64,000 nt of DNA from Anaspis maculata (taxonomy: Eukaryota > Arthropoda > Insecta > Coleoptera > Scraptiidae), in the NCBI GenBank assembly GCA_949128115.1, contig OX421964.1, forward strand, positions 43,998,601-44,062,600, read 5' to 3'. Under the pieces are notes generated by a model, which saw only the letters and a list, made by a program, of their open reading frames with translations, searched no databases and was not told where the DNA came from. The position numbers were made by a program, and so were the translations under genes. Shown here piece by piece: positions 35,226 through 45,992 of this stretch. Each line of letters begins with the position of its first letter. Positions within the stretch are counted from its first letter, which is position 1.

Positions 35226-35569
35226 GTATTGTGATCGTGAAGAGAAAATCAGATGATGGCGATAATAATAGTGATGCTTGCCTTGTAGCCGTAGAAAAGC
35301 GGCTCATTCTGACCTGGATTCTAAAACCTGGATCTTTCAGTAAGTGTTTTTTCCGTTTTTTCCCTTTTTATCCTTTTGATTTAGATGACAGATATACATT
35401 GCCTGTTTTGAAAGCTACCCAAGACGACCGGCACCATTTCCAGAGTTATACAGTGTGCTTCGGTTACGAAGTAACCGAGATAGCTTGCGGGCAGATGTAC
35501 TTTTCTCGACAAGTCAGAATCTGCATTCAAATATTTTCTTGTGTCCTCCGTTTCCGATCTACAGAGTGA

Positions 35570-36185
35570 TTTATGTACCTATGTTCAACCGACAACATTG
35601 ATTGGCCATATCTCACAAATATATCTATAGGATCTATTTAAATTTGGTAGTTATATTCCAGCACCAAGGGCCTTTGAAGCGCCCTATTTGTTTTCGAAAA
35701 GATTACATGACCGTATACTCAAAACTTTGTTTTTCGAATTTCTGTTGAAAAAGTCATCCTGTATAGACATTTTCAAAATCTGATGTCATATTCAGAAGCT
35801 AAACATTTCTATGAATGCTAAACTTTTTGGCACTGTTCAGCTGATTCGAAGAAAAAATGGATAACGGAAATATCTCAGGAATATTTTCAAATATTCAAAT
35901 CAGTCAAACGCTATTCTAGATGGTTAAACAAAGTCACCATTTCAATTTTGGCAGTGGCGCAGCCAAGAGGGGGGCTAGGGGGCTATAGCCCCCCCCCCCC
36001 CAGACAGTCTCGCTTTTTCATCGAAGCAATGAAAAATTTTGAACAAAATAAAAAAATTATTGTGTTCGACTGTTACCTTCTTTATCATTTAGAAAATGGA
36101 TCATTAGTCTCTCTGTGTAAGAGTTGCATCGCGATTGGATTGCGCGTTTTTTTTCAATTGTGCGGAGAGAGAAACTCTTCCGATT
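35570..36185. other. Unique DNA with a GGCGCAGCC poly-C module
   Basis: At 35953-36002 AGTGGCGCAGCCAAG, GGGGGGCTAGGGG and a C run of 14 are seen. Similar G-rich words lie at 46740-46800 and 47000-47030 and at the hAT-like MITE, so this may be the end of a related non-autonomous element. No gene is recognised. Confidence 0.3.
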
Positions 36186-36462
36186 CAAGGACGGAGTTGA
36201 ATTGGTAAGATAAGCGTTGCGGAATCAATCCTTGTGGGTTTATTTCATGACAGAATCTCACCATTTAGGTTTCTTTCGAAAGCTACAAGGATGCATTTCA
36301 GTTTGAGCCCATTGGCATTTCCAAAATCCAAAAATCAATTATTCATATAAAAATTGAAAAAATATTTTTTGAGACCTAAAATGGTAAGATTCTGTCAAGG
36401 AATCAACCCACAGGGATTATTGATTCCACAACGCTTATTTCACCAGTATAACTCCGTCCTTG
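36186..36462. mobile_element. MITE with CAAGGACGGAGTT ends
   Basis: CAAGGACGGAGTT at the left is inverted as AACTCCGTCCTTG at the right. Pairing extends for over 100 bp through ATAAGCGTTG.GGAATCAAT, TGTGGGTT.ATT and GACAGAATCT.ACCATTT. The target duplication is not clear. There is no coding sequence. Confidence 0.8.
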
Positions 36463-36509
36463 AGCAAGTATACTCACCTACCTATCAGGCTTATTTTGTA
36501 ACTTCTCGT

Positions 36510-36600
36510 TCACTCGCGACTCGTTAGCGAACGATTATCGTTCAGACTGCCAACTAACGACTCGTTAGCGAACGATTATCGTTCAGACTGGCACTATCGA
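36510..36600. repeat. 40-bp direct duplication
   Basis: GACTCGTTAGCGAACGATTA with the following TCGTTCAGACTG occurs twice, starting at 36519 and 36559. Confidence 0.85.
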
Positions 36601-37584
36601 TAGATCTAACAAGAGCACGAAAAACCGTATTTCTTGAACAGCTGCGTTCAGCCGTATCGTTTGTATGTGCCGAACGATCGTGTATGACGTTTCTACGTGC
36701 GCGCAGCGCAGCTGTCAGTTTGCAAGTGTCATGACTACCATTTATTACTGTCATTTTCCCCGCAAACCCGGGGAATACTGAATTTAATACCTACTTCAAT
36801 TCATAGGTAGGTGTAGGAATAACGTTTGACTGATTTGAATCGAAATTTAGATGCTGATCATGCTGATGCTGCGCTGGTGCTGATAAGATTCTGGTTTGAT
36901 TTCATTCATCAGCAGCAAGGTGGATTCTGAAAATGTGTCAGTACTCTTGAGACATTTTTTTTTACATCAAGAATTTTGAGAGAATGGTTCAGATTGTAAG
37001 GAACAAAATAATATGCAATGAAAATGGTATATAAGAAACATACCAATTCCTGGAAGTAAGCTAGCAATCATTTGTAATCCTCACCTATTCCTCAATCCAT
37101 TGTTGAGAACGGGAGTATCTACTCGAGAAAATATTCTTTTTCGTAGATAGATCTTCATTTTTTCCATATGATTCCTTCGGGACAGCTTTCGTGGCTCTCA
37201 ACAGAACACTCTTTGGCACAGTCTGGTCTTGCTCCATTTTCACCTGACCACAAAGTGTTGTTGTATTTTGCAAATTTTTTTTTTCATAAACATGCCACGT
37301 AACCATGGCATTCGTATCTAAGATGTGAGCTGATTTGAAGATGATGGATGACCCGGCCAAAAGAATTCTTCTTGTGTGTTATAGGATGTTTAGGATGTTC
37401 ACTCCTAGTGTGATTCTAGTTGGCTGGGAAAGTATCGCCACACGACGCATTTTGGAAAGAGAAATTTGGTGAATCACAGCTCACTAGAATCACACTAGGG
37501 TTAAACGTACTATAAAATATGTAGTAGTCCATCCGAGCATAGTATAGTGTAAAAGATGAATAAATGAAAAAAAGTATAGTTGCG
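36601..37584. other. Unique DNA without recognised genes
   Basis: A 91-residue minus-strand frame (37085-37360) has an unremarkable composition and no known motif. TCACTAGAATCACACTAGGG near 37480 and AGTGTGATTCTAGTTGG near 37405 form a loose inverted pair. Confidence 0.25.
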
Positions 37585-38914
37585 TACACACTAAACATTT
37601 TTCTAGTTGATTTCAGCTAGATATGCCTAGTTTCAACGATTCCACCTAGTTTTCTAGTTATTATGACTGCATTTCGATTAGAGTCCAAGATGCGACCGGT
37701 AGCTGGACTAGATTTGAATATTTTGCTCTAGTTAAGAGATAAAGTGGCTAGATATCCAGTTGAATTCAAACGATCAGGTCATTTACTTTTGCTAACAAGC
37801 TAGATTTCATTCGATTTGACTAGATTACAGTAGTTTTAAAGGGATTCCAGTTGATGCTGCACCTGCGCACAAAGTGAGACATACATATAGAAGATTGGTC
37901 GATTTCATTGTTTACTTGGCACAGTTCACACTCCATTTTGTCCATAATTTTGGTATTTCGGCTAACTTTAATGCAATATCAATGTTTGGTGAAAATATCT
38001 CATTCAACCAGTGTTCCTGCTCCAAATAATTATTACTGTACGTGTTACTTGAGTGATATCCATGTTTTGGATAAACGGACAACGGGCAATACAGCTGATC
38101 AGATATTCCTTTGCATGTATAAGTATTAAGTGACAAAACTTCGATGAACCTTTTTATAAGTTAATTTTTTTGGCGCTTTGGTTCAGCGCTGGATACTCTA
38201 AGGATTGCATACCCAGGCAAGACCAACAAAGGAGAACGGTTCCAAATCGCAGATTCACGTTACCCACGACTTTCAGGTTTTGACGAAAAAATGGAAAGTA
38301 TGTGACACACATCCTAATCATATTATTGGCACTTGAATAAATTTGATATAAATTGAGGTAGATTTTGAACACCTAGACATTTCTAGAGCTATTGATTTTG
38401 AATTCTGCATATCACTTTATTGATTGAATACTTTGGAAAAGTTAATACATAGCTATTTTCATTTCAGAACATTTGCGAGCTTGTTGCCAGTTGTTGCCAA
38501 ATGGACAGCCGAACATCGACAGGAATATGTTAATTATCATAGCTAAATACTCTGTATTACCTATAAAATTATTCAGGAATATAATACTATCTAAATCTAT
38601 GTATTCGGTTTCATTTTCCATCCTTTTTTCTTGGGATTTAACTAGAAAATGTAGTAAGGGGGTAACAAGATTTCCTGAATCTCCACTAGATTCCCTTTAG
38701 AACAACTAGAAAAGTTAAGCTGGAGCTTTATGGATGAACTAGATTTTCTAGTGAGATTCTACGTATTTTCAGTTTGAATAACTAGATGCTCTTTTAAAAC
38801 ACTCCACTAAATATCTAGTTTGAAATTTTTAACTAGATTTTTAACTGGAAAATCTAGGAGTTCCACTCTAGTTAGTTTTTAAATGAAATCCAGTTGAAAA
38901 AGTTCTAGTGTGTA
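37585..38914. mobile_element. Foldback element with CTAGTT-word arms
   Basis: The left end ACACACTAAACATTTTTCTAG is mirrored by GAAAAAGTTCTAGTGTGT at the right. The arms (37600-37860 and 38640-38905) are irregular arrays of CTAG-centred words such as CTAGTTGATTTC, TCCAGTTGA and CTAGATTTT. AGTATAGTTGCGT outside the left end and AGTATCTCGGTTGCG outside the right end may be a diverged target duplication. The 750-bp interior has no coding sequence. Confidence 0.6.
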
Positions 38915-39119
38915 GTATCTCGGTTGCGATGTATCTCAGGTAGCACACTGATTTTAGATTTTTCTACCAATTATAAAATATTGGAAATCTTGACTCGAAT
39001 CTGGTTCACAGATGCAACTCAATCAAGAGCGAGCAATTTGATGAGAGAGTCTAAAGTAGAAACTGAGATTAAAAATAAAGCAATCATTGCATTCTGAAGA
39101 TTTCACAACAATCACCTTT

Positions 39120-39290
39120 CTACATTCAGGATTGAATTTGATGCGATCGAGAACGACAGAAAGCGAATAGTAATCAGCGATATTACCAAGTAAATAATTA
39201 TTGTTGACGTGTATTTATTGTAGTACGCTGTAATAAACAATGTGTGTTTCAAATCACCGTACGCGAAATACATAACAATATGAAGATGTG
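39120..39290 (+). mobile_element. LTR-like fragment related to 14865-14975
   Basis: GTAATCAGCGATATTACC, GTTGACGTGTATTTATTG and GCTGTAATAAACAATGTGTG match the 3' part of the possible solo LTR at 14.2-15.0 kb, including the AATAAA signal. Confidence 0.4.
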
Positions 39291-40493
39291 AAGTAACAGG
39301 ATTTCAGTGACTCTATACAACAAGAGTATTTTATTTGAAACTCTGGCTCTGCAGACATTCGGGGTATGAACTTCTTGGTTGCAAATGGTGGATACTTCAC
39401 TTTTTTGTAGCTATACAAACCTTGAAAATTATTTTACTCTCTTTATATATGGCTAGGTCATCTACCTTGTCAACCCTGACGAGCCGCCCCTGTCAGCGGT
39501 ACAGTCGTCGCCAGTTCAGGATTATTTTCAGGAGAGACCCAAAACAAGACCATTAGCGCACCCACACTCGCGTTTCCAATGGTGGCTGCTGGGCAAATTG
39601 CACTCCCATGCCCACTTATACCGAATCAATCCTCTCGTTTTTTTGTGTGCTTTGGCTGCCTGTATGTTCTTTTAATTAATAGCTTCGAGGTGAAATATGG
39701 CAATTCCCCATCATGTAAATTTCTCAAAATATATGCACGCTTTTTTTTTCATCCGATTCCGCACTATAGTAGGCAGATATTATAGTAATAATTACCATAA
39801 TGGCAAAACTACCTGTGCGAATGTGTAGATATTATTGTAATGTTATCTTTATACAGAAATGTCGCCGCGATGCAGAATATCTTTTAGCGAAAGTCCCGTT
39901 TTAGTCGATTAAACGCATAGAGCGCGCGCTCGCATAGAGAGAGAGAATCTACATGTATAAATAATGACCCAGTCGAATAAATTCCATTTAACCTATTAGC
40001 ATCTTCAGCTGACCACGGTTCACTGGGACATATGAGAGGCAAAAGGTCAAGGCCTCGGCAAGGTCAACATAGCCGCCGGTGATGATGAGAATTGAGGAAC
40101 GGCTATGATAGGAGGAGATCGGGTGCTTCCTGCGGGCTCGCGAACTTGTGAATTTATCATTATACGCATATACACACACACACAAGATCCGAAAAATAAT
40201 TTAATTAAAGGAAAAAAAATGAGGCTTAATTGGTTGTTCAGGTTCGAGAACAATAATTTGTGGTCTTTATTTCGAGTATTCCGTCGACGTTTAGATGTTT
40301 TATTGTTTCCTGGACAAAATGGGCCTTGGAAAAATAGGCTTTTCTAATGACTTACCCACCACCCATAAGTAATAAGTAAATCCATTTAAGGAACCAACTC
40401 ACACGTTTTTATATAGGAGCAGAGCAGAGAGCAGAGTTTTCACAATCATTTTCAAGGACGCGTTTCCAAGTGATGGTACGAATATATAGACGG
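39291..40493. other. Unique DNA without recognised genes
   Basis: There is a short CpG-bearing part at 39890-40140 (GAGCGCGCGCTCGCATAGAGAG) and a CA run at 40170-40182. Frames on both strands at 40.0-40.35 kb are not convincing. Confidence 0.25.
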
Positions 40494-41375
40494 GGAGCTA
40501 GCGACGGATTTTTCATATCATTTCAACAAAGCTACAATGTTGATTTAAACATCCCCCTACATCTCCTGATGACCAGAACAAACCTTTCCCGGCTGGTAAC
40601 CGGGGCCTTTAGACGTTATAGCTCTTTAAAGAAAAAAATAAATTGTATGTGTCCTTTATAACGGGCTATTTTGAGACGTCAAACGATTACCCTGATAGCT
40701 TGATTAAACAAGTGCGAGCGAAATGTTCGCGGCAGCTGGAATGGGCGCTAGGTCCAACGAGCCATGTCCAGAACGGGCCCAGGTTCGAGACCCACCAAGT
40801 CCGATTTTTTTCGAAAGAAAATCGTTTATTTTAATTTTTAAAGCAATCTAAATTCAAAATACTGATTCCTTACTGGATTCTTGACTTTTTTTCCGATAAT
40901 TCAGTATAGCGTTCGCTTGTTAAGTACCTAGTCCGTGTGAAAAGTAACAAGAAAAATTCGAAAAGGCGTTACTGAATTATCGGAAGAAAGTCAAAAATTC
41001 AGTAAGGAATCAGTATTTTGAATTTAAATTGCTTTGAAAATTAAATGGAACTCTACAAGAAAGATCGAACTTGGTGGGTCTCGAGCCCGGGCCCATTTGG
41101 GACATGACTCGCTGAACCTCGCGCCCATCCTAGCTGCTGCGGACATTCTGCTCGCACTTACTTGATCGAGCTATCAGGGTAACCGTTTGACGTCTCAAAA
41201 TAGCCCAATATATAAAGGACACGTAGGTACAATTTTTTTTTTAAGAGCTATAACGGCCAAAGGCCCTGGCTACCAGCCGGTAATGGTTCGTTCTGGTCAT
41301 CAGGAGATGTAGGGGGATGTTAAAATTAGCATTGTAGCTTTGTTGAAATCATATGAAAAATCCGTCGCTAGCTCC
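40494..41375. mobile_element. 880-bp palindromic element with GGAGCTAGCGACGG ends
   Basis: GGAGCTAGCGACGGATTTTT at the left pairs with AAAAATCCGTCGCTAGCTCC at the right. The two arms of about 410 bp are inverted copies throughout (ATCTCCTGATGACCAGAAC, GGGCTATTTTGAGACGTCAA, CAGGTTCGAGACCCACCA against CTTGGTGGGTCTCGAGCCCG). The central spacer is about 50-60 bp (near 40910-40965). GGTTCGAGACCC in the left arm resembles a polymerase III B box, but no A box at tRNA spacing was found. Confidence 0.85.
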
Positions 41376-41639
41376 TAGTAGTCCAGGAATTATAGAAAAA
41401 ATAGCGAACAAAAATGATAACTAGCCGGATTTTTGTCTATAAGCTCAGTTAAGCATGTAGTTCAACATAGTAAAAGTCCTCAAGAATCCGGTGTGAGCTT
41501 CGGCCGTTGTGGCCTCGAGAAGAACTTGAGGATCAGTTTTTCGTGTTTATCTCGTAAACGATGGCACTTGGAGGAAAAGCACTCGGAGCAAAATTGTTGG
41601 AAATTGTGTTGTCTACAAGAAACATCCATATATATTCCA

Positions 41640-42600
41640 TCATCAGTCCACTCCTTTTTCGTCAAAACACAAGAAAAGCTAAATAGTCCAGATGCTTGAT
41701 GCCGAAGACTGTACGAACCTTGAGTTTTATGATGGCAGGGTGCCACTTGGTAGGGGTGTTGTTCGATCCATTCTCTTTTGATTGAAACTCAATGCCATCA
41801 ATACCAACTATGCCGGCGGCATATACAGGGTGACATAAAAATAAAAAGTTGAACAAATGTACCTCAAGAACCAAAATAGGTGGAGACATGTAAATCGCCA
41901 TGAATATTTCTAATTTCATGACCATAAAGTCGTCGTGAACTTGAATCAAATATGTTGAGCCGTTTCTGAAATATCTTCAGAAGACTGAAGTCTTTACGAA
42001 AAGAAAATAGTTTTCCGTATATCAGTAATTCTTCAGATCTTGAATCGAAACTTGGTGTTTTGAATCGAAACAATGATGAATTACATTTAAAATGAAATCA
42101 CAGTGGAAAGCCCTCTCTAGGCCAACTAATTTTAGAAAAAACACAGTCAACTTTTTTTCTGATAAGTAGGCAAAAATATTTATTTTTTTTGGTAACAACT
42201 TCAGTCTTTTGAAGATATTTCAAGAACGGCTCAAGATATTCAATTCAATTTCTCGACGACTTCATGAGCATAAAATCAGAATTATTTATGGCGATTTACA
42301 TGTCAATAATCACCTATTTTGGTTCTCGAGGTACAAATGTTTACTTTTTATTTTTTAAAGTAACTTTTAAAATAACTTGACTTAATTTAACTTAACTTTT
42401 AACTTTTTATTTTTATTTCACCCTGTATATGCCGCCGGCGTAGTTTGTCTTGATAGCTTCAAGTTCCAACCAGAAGAGAGTGGATCAAACAACACCTCTA
42501 CAAAGTGGCACTCCGCCATCATAAAACTCAAGGTCCGTACCAGTCTTCAGCATCGAGCATCTGGACTATTTTTATTTTCTTGTGTTTTGATGAAGAAGGA
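41640..42600. mobile_element. Large inverted repeat with about 190-bp spacer
   Basis: The left arm (about 41655-42000) and right arm (about 42190-42595) are inverted copies. Examples are AGTCCAGATGCTTGATGCCG against CATCGAGCATCTGGACTATT, ATGCCGGCGGCATATACAGG against CCTGTATATGCCGCCGGCG, and CTTCAGAAGACTGAAGTC against CTTCAGTCTTTTGAAG. The arms are diverged (roughly 80-85 percent by eye). The motif TATACAGGGTGACATAAAA inside the arm resembles the end of another element. Confidence 0.75.
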
Positions 42601-43118
42601 GATGACTGACGATGAAATGTGTAAGGACCTTTCTTGGAATAACGTGAAATAACGTGCCTGACGGCGTTTCCAAAACAGAAAAGAGCGAAAAAACTGTGTC
42701 AGTGTCAAAATTTGACCTTACAATTGAATCAAAACGGCAATCCAGCCCAACAAACAACACTTTGACATATTTGATTCAAATCATCTTGGCTTTTTCAATT
42801 CATCAACTTGTCAGATTGTCCAACTTGAAGAAAAGATATCATAGGCGACTGTGTTTTTTTAAGCTTGAAATAGTGTGGGATTTTGGGTTAATTCTTGAAA
42901 TAAATTTAATAGGCGCCGTCTATGCGATAGTTGCGATATGCGACATCACTGAATTCACATCGTGGATGAGAGATATTTCTTACGGTGCAAAAGAATTCGA
43001 AACCAAATCGGAAAAGCTTGCTTCGTTTCTGACACACAGTTTTGTTCCTTAGCCGTTTTAATATTTCGAAATTTCTTTCAATGGACTCTGCTTGTTACAT
43101 CCGGTACGTAGGCCTTAT
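42601..43118 (+). other. Unrecognised 132-residue frame
   Basis: The frame 42654-43052 is one of the longer open frames outside the LINE. It has two hydrophobic stretches (around LTYLIQIILAFSIHQLV and LILEINLIGAVYAIVAI). No family is recognised, and no promoter, splice sites or homologous copy support it. It may be chance. Confidence 0.15.
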
Positions 43119-43331
43119 AGGCCATCCACAATGATGTTAATGTTAACGTAATGTTATTGGCAATGGTAATGTTAGCATTCAAAACAATGAGTTTCAAATG
43201 GTGACGTTCACAATCATGTTAGTGGCAATGGTAATTGGTAAGCATTTACCATTGATACTTGTTGCTTTGAAATGCTAACATTACCATTACCAATAACATT
43301 ACGTTAACATTAACATCATTGTGGATGGCCT
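43119..43331. mobile_element. MITE with GGCCATCCACAATGATG ends and TA flanks
   Basis: GGCCATCCACAATGATGTTA at the left is inverted at the right (TAACATCATTGTGGATGGCC). Pairing runs about 60 bp through ATGTTAACGTAATGTTATTGG. TA lies outside both ends. It is a hairpin of about 211 bp without coding sequence. Confidence 0.85.
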
Positions 43332-44726
43332 AATACTTTTGGGTCCATTGTAACACCTTCCCAGAATTCCTTACATTTTCAGCCATATGATTTACTTGTA
43401 CCTGTCTCCCTTTCTTGCACCGTAGCTTTCGCTTCGTCATCCATACTCACAACTCAATATTCCACCGTGTCTACTTACGAACGAGCCTACGGCCGTCCAG
43501 GTTAGACACGTATAATAGTATTAATAGTCTCACTCTTTCCTGACCCTCTCTTACGCTAATTTTCCTTATTGGATCTATCAATCTTCTCTAAGAACAACGA
43601 TGAAAACGTTTCTCAGCGCAGCCTAAATGACCCGAGATCCCGAGAATGATCTCTTTCTGGTGTGTACTCTTCCATATCGCACAAAAACCGTCCATTGCAT
43701 AAGCTAACCGAAGTGACTATACATCTCGCCTACTGCGATCGTTAATAACATTAGCAAGGAGAGTAGGATGTTCCGAGCAGGGTCTCATGTCTTTGTCGTG
43801 ACTCAGACACTATTATTCTATAAATTCTAACTTTATTGCCATTAGCGACATGTTATGGTACATAACCGTTGCTAACTAGGAACTAGGTAACCAACAACCA
43901 CCATCACCACCGCATTCCACCCGAGCATTCGATCTTTGCGGTTTGCACCTTTCGTCAATTATTTAATTTATTATGTCCGGCTCACACCCGTGTGAGCGTC
44001 GGTCGTTTTATTTCAAAACTTTGTGTACGCATATGGTTTTAAAAAAGTCGGACGCGGTGTACAGGTACAGGTACGTTCCTGATTAGTATTCAGGTTCGGT
44101 TACCTAGCGGAAGTGAAGATACCGATGTGTAAGTCACTTGGACATCGTGGCGGCCGAAACACTATTTCCGTTCCATTGCTATGGCCGTACCTATAACTAC
44201 TAAAGCGCTATTTATTCAAATCATAGATAAGTCCGAGTCTATGCATTTACTACCAATAACTATAGGCATTTACGAAAATTGCTATCGCTTATGCCCGCGA
44301 GGCGGCGGGCGATACATATTAATGAAACGAGTAGTCGTTATCAACGTCCTCAAGGTGGGCTCCTATCGGTGATTTTGGCTATGGGTAGGCTCATTTTCAG
44401 GGCGATGCCGGTAAACGGAGGAAATAGAGGTCGTCGTATACGAATACGGTCGAATAAGCATTGTACTGGATGTTTCTAAATGTACAACTTTTTCGAACAC
44501 AGTTCGTCATACGAAAGTCAAATTGTGCGATTGCCTTACGCTGCTAGCTATAGCTAGGTACCCAGCCCGAGACCAAGCCATACTTTTGCTACGGTCAAGT
44601 TCTTTACTAACTTAGGTACTTCTAAGGACCGTGTTGTGCTCTCCATCTGCTCAGAATCTCGATATTTTTAAATCAAGTATATTGTATATTTACCAATAAT
44701 TTTATTATAGTTCACGCTTAAAAACG
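43332..44726. other. Unique DNA without recognised genes
   Basis: The sequence is mixed and non-repetitive, with CpG-bearing parts at 43980-44460. No gene or repeat is recognised. Confidence 0.25.
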
Positions 44727-45992
44727 TCAGTAGTGGGGGCACTAGGTGAATGAACCTTGCAAATGGTGATGAAAGCATGAAATTCGATACACATACTCAG
44801 AATGAGCACCTCTCTTAGATAAGAGGTGGAGCCACGCCGAATTTTCACCGGAAGGGGGCTCGGGGGGCTCCTGAAAGTTGAAGGTGCTAGGGCTCCCACT
44901 AAACCGCTTACCAGTTCGTTTTATCAAATGAAAAGAAAACTCATGAATATATCGTGAAAATTGACGACGTTTATCGCCTTGTCCTGGAAATTTTTCATGA
45001 TGAAAAAAAATAAGTTCTTCGGCAGAACACACAAATTGGTTTTATTTTATTTTTACCTACAAAGAATTAATGAGGAGATGTGCAACACGTTGATTCCCAC
45101 AAATTCGTATCCTCTGAATTTGTTTGTGCAGTCAAGATTTTGATGGTGTATCTTCTTGAAGAGGGGCATTCCAAAGAGTAAGATATTTTCAACACTAAGT
45201 TCAAACAGAATTTTTTCAATGTTCTGAATCGAAATTACTGAATTCCTCCCAGCAATGCATACCCTGAACCCTTCTTTGGAAGTACCGCGTGCGATTGAAC
45301 GTGGAGTAAGTCCTGAAACACCATCAGAATTTTTCTTCTGTGATGCTACTATCCACTCTCGACCGGGGCAATTAGGTTCCTACACAGCATGCGCGGAGTG
45401 TATACACGTTATTTCAATATTATGACATAATTCCAATCATGAAAAATTTGACTAAACCGAGAAAATACCCTGCATCGTGTATACACTCCGCGCATGCTGT
45501 GTAGGAACCTAATTGCCCCGGTCGAGAGTGGATAGTAGCATCACAGAAGAAAAATTCTGATAGTGTTTCAGGATTTACTCCATGTTCAATCGCACGCGGT
45601 ACTTCAAAAGAAGGGTTCAGGGTATGCATTGTTGGGAAGAATTCAGTAATTTCGATTCAGAACATAACCAATTTGTGTGTTCTGCCGAAGAACTTTTTTT
45701 TTTCATCATGAAAAATTCCCGGGACAAGGCGATAAACGTCGTCAATTTTTACGATATATTCATGAGTTTCCTTTTTAATTGATAAAACGAACTGGTAAGC
45801 GGTTTGGTGGGAGCCCTAGCACCTTCAACTTTCAGGAGCCCCCCGAGCCCCCTTCCGGTGAAAATTCGGCGTGGCTCCACCTCTTATCTAAGAGAGGTGC
45901 TTATTCTGAGTGTGTGTACCAAGTTTCACGCTTTCATCACCATTTGCAAGGTTCATCCCGATTTTGGCTCTTAGCGCCCGCACTACAGGCGT
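44727..45992. mobile_element. 1.27-kb palindromic element with a one-sided insertion
   Basis: The arms 44727-45408 and 45476-45992 are inverted copies: CTTGCAAATGGTGATGAAAG against CTTTCATCACCATTTGCAAG, AGGTGGAGCCACGCCGAATT against AATTCGGCGTGGCTCCACCT, and GAGTGTATACACG against CGTGTATACACTCC. The spacer is 67 bp. The left arm carries about 180 bp (45040-45218) that the right arm lacks, between AATTGGTT and ATGTTCTGAATCG. This is an insertion into one arm or a deletion from the other. The outer ends GCCCCCACTA-like and GCGCCCGCACTACAGGCG are diverged. No coding sequence is visible. Confidence 0.85.

Noticed and set aside
35120..35569. A TATA-driven gene
   Set aside because: The core promoter spacing is attractive, but the following reading frames are short and unrecognised. 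It is reported only as a weak regulatory candidate.
42654..43052. A membrane protein gene of 132 residues
   Set aside because: No recognisable family, promoter or splice sites. It is kept only as a low-confidence note.
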